This document shows, one piece after another, positions 1 to 9,475 of a stretch of 64,000 bases of DNA. The first letter of the stretch is position 1; each line of letters begins with the position of its first letter. Source of the stretch: FEN-1219 sp963744305 (GTDB lineage Bacteria > Pseudomonadota > Gammaproteobacteria > Steroidobacterales > Rariloculaceae); NCBI GenBank assembly GCA_963744305.1, contig CAVUTF010000034.1:1-64000 (forward strand), given 5' to 3'. The position numbers and the translations under genes were made by a program. Below the pieces are notes generated by a model, which was given only the letters and a program-made list of their open reading frames with translations, had not been told where the DNA came from and did not search any database.

Positions 1-1313
1 CTCCAAGAGACGCGCCAGCGCGGCTCGTTCGGCGCGTCGCGCACCGCTGCGTCGAGCGTGAGGTCGGCGACCGCTATCAACTGGCCCTGCCGATACAGCA
101 GCGGCAAGCGGCCGCGCATCCACGGTACGATGCGCGCCTCGTGCAGCCAGCGCTTGAGCGCAACGCTCCGCGCCCCCGGCAGCGGCGCAAAACGCTCGCC
201 GCCCGCGCGAAAGCGCAGCTCGAGTCCCTCGTCGAGCCACGACTGGGGAAGCCCCTCATCAGCGCTCGGCACGAAGCCGAGATCTCCTTCGGGGCCCGAC
301 CAGGGTGCCGTTCGGGCGACACGGCCGCGAAAGTCCGGGCCGGAGGGCAGGGCCAGCGGTTTCAGTAGGTAGAGACAGCCGCGATAGAACCGGCCTTCCC
401 CGCCAGGCCAGCGAATGTGCGTACGCGCATCCGCGGCGCTGCTTAGCACGGCGGCGCGCAGCTCCTCGACCTTTTGCGCGCTCGGGATCGATAGTCCCGC
501 GGTCCGCACGAGATGGCGCAGCAGATTCCGCTGCCGACTCGGCGAAAGATCGATGAGCTCCTCGCGCGCGATGCGATCCTCGGCCGCGAGCGTGCGCGCG
601 TCCTGCAGCGCCATCATCTCAAGAATCTCTTCGGCGTCGGCCATCTGCTCCGCGAGCCGCTGCGCCATCCGCGGCGCGGCGGGCCATCGCTCCGCGAGCG
701 CCGGGACGACACGCAACCGCAAGTAGTTGCGATCGTGCTCCAGGCTCTCGTTCGCGGGATCGTCGACCCAGGCGAGCCCCCAAAGGCGAGCTTGCTCGCG
801 CAGCTCGCGCTTGGCGAAGCCGAGGAGCGGCCTCCCGAGATAGCCGCGCCCGAACGGCGCGAGCTCCACGATGCCGCGCAGGCCCCGGGTTCCGGCACCG
901 CGCAGCATCCGCAACAGCACGGTCTCGAGCTGATCGTCGCCATGGTGCGCGGTGAGCAGGACTTCGCCTACGCCAAGCATCTTTTCGAGCGCGCGATACC
1001 GCTCGGCGCGCGCGGCAGCTTCGAGCCCGAGTCCCGAGTCGCGCGGCACCACGATGCGCGTGCTCGCGTAAGGGATGCGGAAGGCCGCCGCGGCGCTTCG
1101 ACAGCCCGCTTCCCAAGCTTGCGATGCCGTGCTCAAACCGTGATCGACGTGCAGCGCGCGCAAGGGTTGGGACAGGCCGAGCCGGGCGAGCGCCGTGAGA
1201 AGCAGCGTCGAATCGAGGCCGCCGCTGAAGGCTACGGCAAAGCCCGCTGCACCCGCGCCGTGCCATACATCGAGCTTGGCCGCGAGCGTGTCGAGGAAGG
1301 TCTCCTCGCGCAC
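1..1313 (-). CDS. tilS: tRNA(Ile)-lysidine synthase TilS (3' end beyond window)
   Basis: TilS ligates lysine to C34 of the AUA-reading tRNA-Ile in an ATP-dependent reaction, changing codon and amino-acid identity. The frame is open from a GTG at 1313 to the window edge (about 437 codons). It shows the PP-loop SGGLDST near residue 28 and the motif HHGDDQLETVLLRMLRGAG about 100 residues later, followed by the substrate-binding and C-terminal domains. I chose GTG 1313 because the frame has no ATG before the PP-loop, and the codon lies just after the accA stop behind a GAGGT. The accA-tilS order is the usual gammaproteobacterial one. No frameshift was seen in three spot checks along the gene. The stop lies outside the window. 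Confidence 0.9.
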   Translation of the reverse strand, partial: MREETFLDTLAAKLDVWHGAGAAGFAVAFSGGLDSTLLLTALARLGLSQPLRALHVDHGLSTASQAWEAGCRSAAAAFRIPYASTRIVVPRDSGLGLEAAARAERYRALEKMLGVGEVLLTAHHGDDQLETVLLRMLRGAGTRGLRGIVELAPFGRGYLGRPLLGFAKRELREQARLWGLAWVDDPANESLEHDRNYLRLRVVPALAERWPAAPRMAQRLAEQMADAEEILEMMALQDARTLAAEDRIAREELIDLSPSRQRNLLRHLVRTAGLSIPSAQKVEELRAAVLSSAADARTHIRWPGGEGRFYRGCLYLLKPLALPSGPDFRGRVARTAPWSGPEGDLGFVPSADEGLPQSWLDEGLELRFRAGGERFAPLPGARSVALKRWLHEARIVPWMRGRLPLLYRQGQLIAVADLTLDAAVRDAPNEPRWRVSW

Positions 1314-1319
1314 AACACC

Positions 1320-2279
1320 TCAGTTCTCTTTGTAGACGCCGTAGCCTGCCAGCCGACGGCGGCGCTGCGCGAGCAGCGCCTCGAGCGGCATCGACTTCAG
1401 CGCCGCGAGCGTTTGTGCGAGCGCGTGCTGCACGGCTTCGGCCGTCGCCTGGCTGTCGCGGTGCGCTCCACCGAGCGGCTCGGCGATCACCTCGTCCACG
1501 AGCTGCAGCCGAAGGAGCCGCTCCGCCGTAATGCCCATCGCCTCTGCAGCAGCCTCAGCCTTGTCCGCGCTCTTCCACAGAATGCTCGCGCAGCCTTCGG
1601 GCGAGATCACCGAGTAAATACTGTATTGGAGCATCAGTACGCGATCTGCGACACCGATCGCGAGTGCGCCGCCGGATCCGCCTTCGCCGATCACGACGCT
1701 CACGATCGGCACCTGCAAGCCCGACATGACGAACAGATTCCTCGCGATCGCTTCGCTCTGGCCCCGCTCCTCGGCGCCGACGCCGGCATACGCACCCGGC
1801 GTATCGATCATGGTAATCAACGGCAGCTCGAACTTTTCCGCGAGGCGCATGAGCCGCAGCGCTTTGCGGTATCCTTCCGGCCGCGCCATGCCGTAGTTGC
1901 GCCAAATACGCTCCTTCGTGTCACGGCCTTTTTGGTGGCCGATGATGACCACGGCTTCGCCTTGCAAGCGCGCCAGCCCGCCGACCAAAGAGTGATCGTC
2001 CGCATACATTCTGTCGCCGTGCAGCTCTTGAAAATCAGTGAAGCATTTCTCGATGTAATCGAGCGAGTAGGGCCGCTGCGGATGACGTGCGAGCTGCGCA
2101 ATCTGCCACGCCGTCAAGTTGGAGAAGATGTTGCGAGTCAGCGATTCGCTTTTGTCTTTCAACCGCTCGATCTCTTCGCTGATGTTGAGCTCGGAGTCGT
2201 CCCCGACAAACTTCAATGCGTCGATCCGCGCTTCGAGCTCTGCGATCGGCTGTTCGAAATCCAGGAACTTCAGATCCAT
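1320..2279 (-). CDS. accA: Acetyl-CoA carboxylase carboxyltransferase subunit alpha
   Basis: Alpha subunit of the carboxyltransferase that moves the carboxyl group from biotin carboxyl carrier protein to acetyl-CoA, the first committed step of fatty acid synthesis. It acts in the cytoplasm with AccD. The protein begins MDLKFLDFEQPIAELEARID, matching the start of the E. coli protein, and is 319 residues long, the E. coli length. The frame is open ten codons further upstream, but the internal ATG at 2279 fits the family better. Conserved segments include IDTPGAYAGVGAEERGQSEA and GEGGSGGALAI. It lies between dnaE and tilS on the same strand. Intact. Confidence 0.96.
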   Translation of the reverse strand: MDLKFLDFEQPIAELEARIDALKFVGDDSELNISEEIERLKDKSESLTRNIFSNLTAWQIAQLARHPQRPYSLDYIEKCFTDFQELHGDRMYADDHSLVGGLARLQGEAVVIIGHQKGRDTKERIWRNYGMARPEGYRKALRLMRLAEKFELPLITMIDTPGAYAGVGAEERGQSEAIARNLFVMSGLQVPIVSVVIGEGGSGGALAIGVADRVLMLQYSIYSVISPEGCASILWKSADKAEAAAEAMGITAERLLRLQLVDEVIAEPLGGAHRDSQATAEAVQHALAQTLAALKSMPLEALLAQRRRRLAGYGVYKEN

Positions 2280-2364
2280 AGACACTCGAGCACCAGCGGG
2301 AGCCGACACCTTACCCGGAACGCCGAGAACGTTACAAGTAGCGTGGAAACGCCGTGCCGCTCAC

Positions 2365-2453
2365 CGAAAATCGGGGTCGGGTACTGATTTCGGCCACCGC
2401 CCAAATCAGTTTCTACGTCGGCGGTCGAAATCAGTACCCGACCCCGATTTTCG
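2365..2453. repeat. REP-like palindromic repeat, copy 1 (downstream of dnaE)
   Basis: Two arms of about 35 bases (2365-2401 and 2420-2453) are near-perfect reverse complements with one two-base bulge, around an 18-base loop. The arm core is GGGGTCGGGTACTGATTTCG. The element begins 12 bases after the dnaE stop codon and lies upstream of accA. Related copies are at 23281, 29442, 41082 and 44744. The fold resembles repetitive extragenic palindromes; no transposase gene is near. It could act as a terminator or mRNA-stabilising hairpin for dnaE, but it has no T-run. Confidence 0.85.
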
Positions 2454-2465
2454 TGCGCAGGGCCG

Positions 2466-5400
2466 TCAAAGGAAGTGCTTTGGGTAATGAATCGAGAAAC
2501 GTTCTTCGCCGAGCAGCCTGCTCAAGCTATCGCGCAACTCCCGTGTGGGGCGCACCGACCATTCCTCGCCGAGCGTGAGCTCGGCCTGCGCCTCGCCCGT
2601 GTGATATTGCACGCAGACCTCGCACTTGCCGCGCGTGAACGGCTTCAGCGCAATCTTGAGGTCGCGTACCAGCTCCGCTCCCGGGCTACTTTCGGGCCAC
2701 TGAATCGTTAGCCGCCGCGCGTGCTCTTCGATCGCATCATCCATCGATCGCAGCCGCCGTGCGGTGACGCGCCAACCGTTGAGGAAATCGTCATATCGAA
2801 CCTGCCCCTCGGCGACTAGCGCCGCGTGCTTCGTCACGAGGTGCTTGGTCTGCGCATAGACTTCGTCGAACAGCGTCACCTCGACGCGATCGCTGTTGTC
2901 GTCGAGCACGATCGACACTCGATTGCCGCGACGGCGCACGTCCATGACGATCCCGGCCACCATGACCTCCTTGCGCAACTGATAGTGGCCGGGCTCGTTC
3001 GGGAGACCGCCCAGCAGACGCGCGATCGGCGCGCCATTCATCTTTTCCCAATGTCTTGCGAAATCCTCGAACGGGTGACCCGTGAGGTACAGCCCGAGGC
3101 TTTCGCGCTCGCCCTCCAAGCGCTCGCGCTTGGTCCATTCGCGCGCGGGAACGAGCTCATACGCCAAATCCTCATCCTGCTCTGCGCCGCCGAACAAAGC
3201 GGCTTGCCCCGCTGCGCGCGCGTGCGCCGAACGCTCCGCGAGTTGCAGCGCATCCGGCACTGCCGCGAACAGCGTCGCCCGGTTGCCTCCGAGCGCGTCG
3301 AGTGCGCCGGAACGCACGAGCGCTTCGAGCACGCGGCGATTCATTTTCTGCTGATCCACGCGCCGACACAGGTCGAGCAGATCGCGGAACGGGCCATGCG
3401 CAGTACGTTCTGCGACAAGCGCGTCGACGACGCTCCTGCCGACGCCTTTCAGCGCTCCAAGACCGTAGCTGATACGTTTCTCGCCGGCGACGGTGAACTC
3501 GAATACCGACGCGTTAACATCGGGCGGCTCGAGCGCGATGCCCATTCGCTTGCATTCGTCCTTCAGCACCACCAAACGATCCGTGTCGTCGAGATCGGCC
3601 GTCAGCACCGCCGCCATGTAGCTTTCGGGATATTGCGTCTTGAGCCATGCGGTTTGATAAGCGATTAGCGCGTACGCGGCCGCGTGCGACTTGTTGAAGC
3701 CGTAGCCCGCGAACGTCTCCATGAGGTCGAAGATGTGATTCGCGCGCGCCGGCTCCACGCCGCGCTTCGTTGCACCCGCAAGGAACACCGCGCGCTGCTC
3801 CGCCATCTCTTCCGGCTTCTTCTTGCCCATCGCGCGCCGCAGCACGTCGGCGCCGCCGAGCGAATAGCCGGCGAGAATCCGCGCGACCTGCATCACTTGC
3901 TCTTGATACAGCATTACCCCGTATGTCGGCTTCAGGGTCGCTTCCAGGCTCGGATGCAGATAGTCGAGCGCCGCGCCATCGCGGCGATGCTTACGATTGA
4001 TGAATTCTTCGGCCATCTGCATCGGACCGGGGCGAAACAGCGCAACGACGGCGGTCAAGTCGTCGAAGGAATCCGGCTGGAGGCGTTTGATCAGGTCGCG
4101 CATGCCGAGCGATTCGAACTGGAACACGGCGGTCGTTTTGCACTGCCGCAGCAGCTCGTAGGTTGGTGGATCGTCGATCGGGATCGAATCGATATCGATC
4201 GCGGCCTCGCCACGCGCAGCTCGGTCGCGATTGATAGCCGCGACGGCCTTGTCGATGATCGTTAGCGTCTTCAAACCCAGGAAGTCGAACTTGATCAAGC
4301 CGATCGCCGCGAGATCGTCCTTGTCGAGCTGCGTGAGCAGCCCACCGCTCGCGTCCGCGTAGAGCGGCATGAATTCCGTCAGCGGCGCCGGCGCGATGAC
4401 TACGCCGCCCGCGTGCGTGCCGGCGTTGCGCGCGAGGCCCTCGAGACGCTGCGCGAGGTCGAACAGCGTGCGCACCTCGTCCTCCGAGTCATACAGAGCG
4501 CGCAGCTCGTCGTCGTCGGCCTTCGCCTTCGCGAGAGTGATGCCGAGCTCGAACGGAATTAGCTTCGCTATCCGATCGACGTAGCCGTAAGGCATGCCGA
4601 GGACGCGACCGACGTCCCTCACGACTGCGCGCGCCGCCATCGTGCCGAAAGTTGCGATCTGCGAGACGCGGTCGCGCCCGTAGCGCTTGCTCACGTAGTC
4701 GATCACGCGATCGCGGCCTTCGATGCAGAAGTCGATGTCGAAGTCCGGCAGATCGACGCGCTCGGGGTTCAGGAATCGCTCGAATAGCAGCTCGTGCGCG
4801 ATCGGGTCGAGGTTCGTGATACCGAGCGAGTAAGCGACGAGCGAGCCGACGCCGGAGCCGCGGCCGGGTCCGACCGGGATCGCGTTGTCTTTCGCCCAGG
4901 CGATGAAATCGGCGACGATCAGGAAATAGCCTTCGTAGCCCATGCTGCAGATCGTTTCGATCTCGCGGGCGAGCCGCCCTCGATAGACGTCCCGGGCGGC
5001 GTCCGTCTTCGGCTGCAGCTTCGCAAGGCGCTTGCTCAACCCGGCCTGCGCGCGCTCGATCAGATGCGCTCGGACGCTCTGCCCTTCTTCCAGGGGGAAA
5101 TCGGGTAGATAGACGCGGCCGAGCTCCAAGTTGAGATTGCAGCGCTTGGCGATTTCGACACCGTTCGCGATCGCCTCGGGCAGGTCCGCGAAGATCTGCT
5201 CCATCTCGCGGGTCGACTTTAGGTACTGCTGCTCGGTGTAGTTGCGTGGCCGGCTTGGGTCGGCGAGCGCGAGGCCCTGGCCAATGCACACGCGCGTTTC
5301 GTGCGCCTCGAACTCGTCGCGAGCGAGGAAGCATACGTCGTTGGTCGCGACGACGCCGACATCCTGCGCTGCGGCCAAACGAACCGCGCGCTCGATGTAC

Positions 5401-5933
5401 TCGGCTTCGCCGGGTCTGCCCACGCGCTGCAGCTCGACATAGAAACGGTCGGGCAGCAGCGTGCGCCAATAGTCGAGGACCTCCGGCGCGCGTTGCCGCC
5501 CGAGGGCCAGCGCCTTGCCGAGCTCGCTCGCTTGGCCGCCCGACAACCCGATCAGGCCCTCGAGCGCTTGCGGGCTCAGCCACTCTTTCAACACGACCGC
5601 GCGGCCGAGCGTCTGACCTACCTTGTGGCCCTGCGTCAGCAACGCGCTCAAGCGCTTGAAACCCCTTCCGTTTTGGCACAGCAGCGTCAGCCGAGTCGGC
5701 TCGCGGTCCTCGAGCGACTCGGCGATCGAGACGTCGGCGCCGATGATCGGCTTGATGCCGCGTTGCACCGCAGCGCGAAAGAACTTGACCATCGCCGACA
5801 CGTTGCCGAGATCGGTGATCGCGCAGGCCGGCATCTCGAGGCGCTCGAGCTCGTCGATGAGGGAATCGACGCGAACGACGCTGTCGACGAGCGAGTACTC
5901 CGTGTGGACGCGCAGGTGGACGAAACCGGTCAT
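2466..5933 (-). CDS. dnaE: DNA polymerase III subunit alpha
   Basis: Catalytic subunit of the replicative DNA polymerase. The 1155 residues match the DnaE1 length of about 1160. The N-terminal PHP domain starts with HLRVHTEYSLVDS. The acidic polymerase residues are in LPDFDIDFC (395-403) and KFDFLGLKTLT (548-558). The OB-fold and tau-binding region follows toward the C-terminus. The start ATG at 5933 gives a standard N-terminus. The 58-base gap to lpxB holds no gene, so rnhB, which lies between lpxB and dnaE in E. coli, is absent here. The gene is intact, which matters because many neighbours carry indels. Confidence 0.97.
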   Translation of the reverse strand: MTGFVHLRVHTEYSLVDSVVRVDSLIDELERLEMPACAITDLGNVSAMVKFFRAAVQRGIKPIIGADVSIAESLEDREPTRLTLLCQNGRGFKRLSALLTQGHKVGQTLGRAVVLKEWLSPQALEGLIGLSGGQASELGKALALGRQRAPEVLDYWRTLLPDRFYVELQRVGRPGEAEYIERAVRLAAAQDVGVVATNDVCFLARDEFEAHETRVCIGQGLALADPSRPRNYTEQQYLKSTREMEQIFADLPEAIANGVEIAKRCNLNLELGRVYLPDFPLEEGQSVRAHLIERAQAGLSKRLAKLQPKTDAARDVYRGRLAREIETICSMGYEGYFLIVADFIAWAKDNAIPVGPGRGSGVGSLVAYSLGITNLDPIAHELLFERFLNPERVDLPDFDIDFCIEGRDRVIDYVSKRYGRDRVSQIATFGTMAARAVVRDVGRVLGMPYGYVDRIAKLIPFELGITLAKAKADDDELRALYDSEDEVRTLFDLAQRLEGLARNAGTHAGGVVIAPAPLTEFMPLYADASGGLLTQLDKDDLAAIGLIKFDFLGLKTLTIIDKAVAAINRDRAARGEAAIDIDSIPIDDPPTYELLRQCKTTAVFQFESLGMRDLIKRLQPDSFDDLTAVVALFRPGPMQMAEEFINRKHRRDGAALDYLHPSLEATLKPTYGVMLYQEQVMQVARILAGYSLGGADVLRRAMGKKKPEEMAEQRAVFLAGATKRGVEPARANHIFDLMETFAGYGFNKSHAAAYALIAYQTAWLKTQYPESYMAAVLTADLDDTDRLVVLKDECKRMGIALEPPDVNASVFEFTVAGEKRISYGLGALKGVGRSVVDALVAERTAHGPFRDLLDLCRRVDQQKMNRRVLEALVRSGALDALGGNRATLFAAVPDALQLAERSAHARAAGQAALFGGAEQDEDLAYELVPAREWTKRERLEGERESLGLYLTGHPFEDFARHWEKMNGAPIARLLGGLPNEPGHYQLRKEVMVAGIVMDVRRRGNRVSIVLDDNSDRVEVTLFDEVYAQTKHLVTKHAALVAEGQVRYDDFLNGWRVTARRLRSMDDAIEEHARRLTIQWPESSPGAELVRDLKIALKPFTRGKCEVCVQYHTGEAQAELTLGEEWSVRPTRELRDSLSRLLGEERFSIHYPKHFL

Positions 5934-5991
5934 GCGCCGGCAATTGCGGCGCGATGCGCCGCGAACGCAGGATATTCAGTGAGCCCGATCA

Positions 5992-7158
5992 CTAGGAGGT
6001 TCCCCGCACCAGCTCGAGCACCCCTTGCGCGGCTTGTGCGTCGGCGTCGCGGCGCAGCCGTAGATGGATGCCGGTGAAGACATCATACCAGCCGGCGTGC
6101 AGCGGCCGGCCGTCGAGAATCTCGAGCACGGCGGGACCAAGAACGTCGGCGCGCACTTCGCCTTGCACGAATTCCGGCACGACTGCGTCGCCCGCCAGCA
6201 GGTTCGGCAGAGAGAAGTGCTTGAGCTTGGCGACGCCGAGCCTGCGGACGAGCCAATACGTCAGCGGCGCGATGCGATGCGCGACCACCATCGGGCGCTT
6301 CAGCAGCAGTGCTTCGAGGCTCGCAGTGCCCGATGCCGTGAGCACGGCGTCGGCCGCGGCAAGGACGTCGCGGGCGCGGCCCGTGATCAAGTGCGCTGGG
6401 CGCTCGAGCTCGAGCTTCGCAACTGTCGCGCGATAGAGCGCGCCGATCGGCTCGCTCGCGAGCGCGACCGCGATCTCGATGTCGGCTCGCGAGCGCTGCA
6501 AGAACGCCGCCGTGGCCGTGAACGGCAGCGCAAGACGCGCTACCTCGCTGCGCCGGCTGCCCGGCAGCACAGCGACGAGGGGCTTGGCAGGATCGAGTCC
6601 CAGCTCGACCTTCGCTTTGCCCCGATCTACCGCTAGCGGGATCGCGTCGGCGAGCGGGTGGCCGATGAACTTGGCCCGCACGCCGTGCGCCGCGTAGAAA
6701 TCGGTTTCGAAGGGCAGCACGCAAAGCACGAGGTCCACGGCCGCGCGAATCCGCTTCACGCGCGACTGCCGCCATGCCCACACCTGCGGGCTCACGTATT
6801 GCACGCTCGCGATGCCACCGGCCTTGAGCGCGCGCGCCGCGGGTAAATTGAAGTCCGGCGAATCGATGCCGACGAAGACGTCCGCGCCGGAGGCCTTGAT
6901 GCGCGCGATCAGGTCCGCCCGCATCTTGAGCAGCCGCGGCAGATGCGGCAGGACCTCGGCGAATCCCATCACCGACAGCTCCTCCGCGCGATACCACGGG
7001 ACGCATCCGGCGGCGATCATCCGCGGCCCTGCCACGCCGAAGAACTCTGCGGAAGGCTCACGCGCTCGCAACGCCTCGATGAGACCCGCGCCGAGCATGT
7101 CCCCCGACGCCTCGCCCGCGACGAGCGCGACGCGCAACGGACGCCTGGCGTCAGCCAT
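5992..7158 (-). CDS. lpxB: Lipid-A-disaccharide synthase
   Basis: Joins UDP-2,3-diacylglucosamine and lipid X to form the tetra-acylated lipid A disaccharide at the inner face of the cytoplasmic membrane. The 388-residue protein has the N-terminal VALVAGEASGDMLGAGLI, the central VSPQVWAWRQSRVKRI, and the C-terminal sugar-nucleotide region LTASGTASLEALLLKRPMVV, as in glycosyltransferase family 19. E. coli LpxB is 382 residues. It begins 6 bases after the lpxA stop, consistent with one lpxD-fabZ-lpxA-lpxB transcript. Intact. Confidence 0.96.
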   Translation of the reverse strand: MADARRPLRVALVAGEASGDMLGAGLIEALRAREPSAEFFGVAGPRMIAAGCVPWYRAEELSVMGFAEVLPHLPRLLKMRADLIARIKASGADVFVGIDSPDFNLPAARALKAGGIASVQYVSPQVWAWRQSRVKRIRAAVDLVLCVLPFETDFYAAHGVRAKFIGHPLADAIPLAVDRGKAKVELGLDPAKPLVAVLPGSRRSEVARLALPFTATAAFLQRSRADIEIAVALASEPIGALYRATVAKLELERPAHLITGRARDVLAAADAVLTASGTASLEALLLKRPMVVAHRIAPLTYWLVRRLGVAKLKHFSLPNLLAGDAVVPEFVQGEVRADVLGPAVLEILDGRPLHAGWYDVFTGIHLRLRRDADAQAAQGVLELVRGTS

Positions 7159-7164
7159 ATCTAC

Positions 7165-7935
7165 CTAGCGGGCAAGGCCGCGGGTGCTCGCGCGGAGCGA
7201 GGCTACGAACGGTGCGAGCTCCGGCTGCTCGGCAACGCGCTGGTCGAGGACTGCGAGCGCCTCGTCGAGCTTGAGCCCTTCGCGAAACACCGTGCGGTAG
7301 GCCGCACGCAGATTGCGCAGCTGCGCCGCGGAAAAGCCGCGGCGTTTCAAGCCTTCGGTGTTCAGACCGCGCGGCTCCACGGGCCGACCCGACACGATCA
7401 GATAGGCGGCGACGTCCATCGTGACGTAGCTGAACATGCTCGTCAGCGCATGCGCGCCGATCCGGCAGAATTGATGCACGGCCGTGAACCCGCCGAGAAT
7501 CACGTAATCGCCAATGTGCACGTGGCCCGCGATCGAGGCGTTGTTGGCGAAGATCGTGTTGCTGCCGACCACGCAATCGTGGGCGATGTGCGAATACGCC
7601 ATGATCCAGTTGTCGTCGCCGATCCTCGTGATCCCTTCATCCTGGACAGTGCCGCGATTGATCGTGCAGTACTCGCGAATCGTGTTGCGATCGCCGATCA
7701 CGAGTCGCGTCGGTTCACCCCTGTATTTCTTGTCCTGCGGATCGTCGCCGATCGAAGCGAATTGATAAATATGGTTTTGCGCTCCGATCGTTGTGGAGCC
7801 TTTGATCACGACGTGCGACTCGATGCGGCTGCCGCTCCCGATCGACACGTCGGCGCCGATGACGGCATAAGGTCCAACGTACACGTCGTCGGCAATGCGA
7901 GCGCTGCTCGCGACTACGGCTCGCTGATCGATCAA
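7165..7935 (-). CDS. lpxA: UDP-N-acetylglucosamine acyltransferase LpxA
   Basis: Catalyses the first step of lipid A synthesis, acylating UDP-GlcNAc from a 3-hydroxyacyl carrier protein. The start is a TTG at 7935 whose last bases overlap the fabZ stop (TTGA), giving an N-terminus MIDQRAVVASSARI that aligns with E. coli MIDKSAFVHPTA; no ATG is available nearby. The 256 residues consist of left-handed beta-helix hexapeptide repeats followed by a short helical domain. The catalytic histidine is in AYSHIAHDCVVG. The open frame continues upstream inside fabZ but does not look like LpxA there. Probably translationally coupled to fabZ. Confidence 0.93.
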   Translation of the reverse strand: MIDQRAVVASSARIADDVYVGPYAVIGADVSIGSGSRIESHVVIKGSTTIGAQNHIYQFASIGDDPQDKKYRGEPTRLVIGDRNTIREYCTINRGTVQDEGITRIGDDNWIMAYSHIAHDCVVGSNTIFANNASIAGHVHIGDYVILGGFTAVHQFCRIGAHALTSMFSYVTMDVAAYLIVSGRPVEPRGLNTEGLKRRGFSAAQLRNLRAAYRTVFREGLKLDEALAVLDQRVAEQPELAPFVASLRASTRGLAR

Positions 7936-8384
7936 GACTTCGGGCCGTCCGCCATCAGGAACTCGGCCTCGGCGACGAGCTTGCCGTCGACCTCGGCGCG
8001 CGCCTCGTAGCGCCAGAGATTGCGCCGGCGCTGCACGAGGTCGACCTTGAGCACAAGCTGATCTCCGGGACGCACGGGCTGCTTGAAACGGGCGTTGTCG
8101 ATGCCGACGAGATACAAGATCCAAAAGCCGTCGTCCTCGCTCACGCTTTCCCAAGCGAGCACCCCACCGGCTTGCGCCAAGGCCTCCAGCACGAGCACGC
8201 CGGGCATCACGGGATGCCCTGGGAAATGACCGACGAAGTAGGCTTCGTTCGCCGTCACGTTTTTCACTGCGACGATCGATTTGCCGGGCGTAACCGAGAG
8301 CACGCGGTCGACCATGAGAAACGGATAGCGGTGCGGCAGGCGCTCTAGGATCGCCTTGATGTCGAGCGGCATTTCGTCACTCAT
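7932..8384 (-). CDS. fabZ: 3-hydroxyacyl-[ACP] dehydratase FabZ
   Basis: Removes water from 3-hydroxyacyl-ACP in fatty acid elongation and competes with LpxA/LpxD for the same substrate, which is why it sits among the lpx genes. The protein has 150 residues and a hot-dog fold, with the active-site histidine in VGHFPGHPVMPGVL and the glutamate in LVLEALAQAGG. It begins inside the last 8 bases of lpxD and ends in the lpxA start codon, so the three genes are tightly coupled. Intact. Confidence 0.96.
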   Translation of the reverse strand: MSDEMPLDIKAILERLPHRYPFLMVDRVLSVTPGKSIVAVKNVTANEAYFVGHFPGHPVMPGVLVLEALAQAGGVLAWESVSEDDGFWILYLVGIDNARFKQPVRPGDQLVLKVDLVQRRRNLWRYEARAEVDGKLVAEAEFLMADGPKS

Positions 8385-9426
8385 CGTCAGGTGATTTCTT
8401 GTTGCTGTGGCGGCTCTTCAGCCGCCGCTCGACCGCCCGTAGTCGATCCGCGAGGGCATCCAAGCTCTTGAAGCGCGCGGCGTTCCGACGCCACAGCGCG
8501 GCCTCCTCGGCCGGCAGGCTGCCGGAATACGTACCCGGCACGGTAACGGATCTCGTGACCACGCTACGGAAGGTGAACAGCACGTCGTCGCAGATGGTGA
8601 GTTGATTGATCATGACCACTCCGCCGCCGATCATACAGCGCTTGCCGACCTTGGTGCTGCCCGCGACGCCGGACATCGCGGCCATGATCGTGTGCTCGCC
8701 GAGACGCACGTTGTGCGCGATCTGGACGAGATTGTCGAGCTTGACGCCGTCCTCGATCACCGTATCGTCGATCGTGCCGCGGTCGATCGTCGTGTTCGCG
8801 CCGATTTCCACGTCGTTGCCGATCGCGACACTGCCGAGCTGCGGCACCTTCACCCATGCGCCGCGGTTGGGAGCAAAGCCGAAGCCGTCGGCGCCGATCA
8901 CAGCCCCGGGATGCACGATGCAACGCTCGCCGATCCGCACGCCGTCGAGCACCGTGACTCGGGCCGAGAGCCGCGAGCCCGCGCCGATCGTGACATCGGC
9001 GCCGAGCACGGAGCCCGGACCGATGACAACCGACTCGCCGAGGCTGCACCCTAAGCCGATCGTGACGTGGGAAGCGATCTGCGCCGACTTCGGCACGTGA
9101 ACGCCGGACGCGACGACGGCGGTTGCGTCGACGCCCGGGACCGTGACGCCTGGCGGGTGCAGCACCGCGGCGATCCGCGCGAACGTGAGGTACGGCTCCT
9201 TCGTGAGGAGACACGAAACCTTCGACTCCGCGCGGTAGCGCGGGTCGAGTATCACTGCAGCGGCGCGTGTGTGCGACAGCTGCTCTCGGTACAGCGGATT
9301 CGCGAGAAAAGCGATCGCATCGCCGCCGGCGCCGGACAGCGTGCCGACGCGCGTGACGACACGATCGGCGTCGCCGTGAAGCTCACAACCGAACAGGTCC
9401 GCGAGCTCGCGCAGGGTCGCGGACAT
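8377..9426 (-). CDS. lpxD: UDP-3-O-acylglucosamine N-acyltransferase LpxD
   Basis: Third step of lipid A synthesis: N-acylation of UDP-3-O-acylglucosamine from 3-hydroxyacyl-ACP. The 349-residue protein starts MSATLRELADLFGCELHGD (uridine-binding domain), continues with hexapeptide repeats forming a left-handed beta helix, and carries the catalytic histidine in LVQIAHNVRLGEH. The C-terminal helix is basic. The frame is open further upstream, but ATG 9426 is the family start. It lies between skp and fabZ, as in most Gammaproteobacteria. Intact. Confidence 0.95.
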   Translation of the reverse strand: MSATLRELADLFGCELHGDADRVVTRVGTLSGAGGDAIAFLANPLYREQLSHTRAAAVILDPRYRAESKVSCLLTKEPYLTFARIAAVLHPPGVTVPGVDATAVVASGVHVPKSAQIASHVTIGLGCSLGESVVIGPGSVLGADVTIGAGSRLSARVTVLDGVRIGERCIVHPGAVIGADGFGFAPNRGAWVKVPQLGSVAIGNDVEIGANTTIDRGTIDDTVIEDGVKLDNLVQIAHNVRLGEHTIMAAMSGVAGSTKVGKRCMIGGGVVMINQLTICDDVLFTFRSVVTRSVTVPGTYSGSLPAEEAALWRRNAARFKSLDALADRLRAVERRLKSRHSNKKSPDDE

Positions 9427-9475
9427 TACTGTTAGGCGCCGAGCATTCCCAATCGATCGCGCGACGCGCGATGGC

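Noticed and set aside
513..2387. A 624-codon plus-strand open frame
   Set aside because: It runs antisense to tilS and accA, both of which match their families across their length; the product is Arg/Ala-rich without motifs.
4489..5943. A 484-codon minus-strand open frame
   Set aside because: It is a shifted frame of dnaE, made of Arg-rich sequence typical of shadows in GC-rich DNA.
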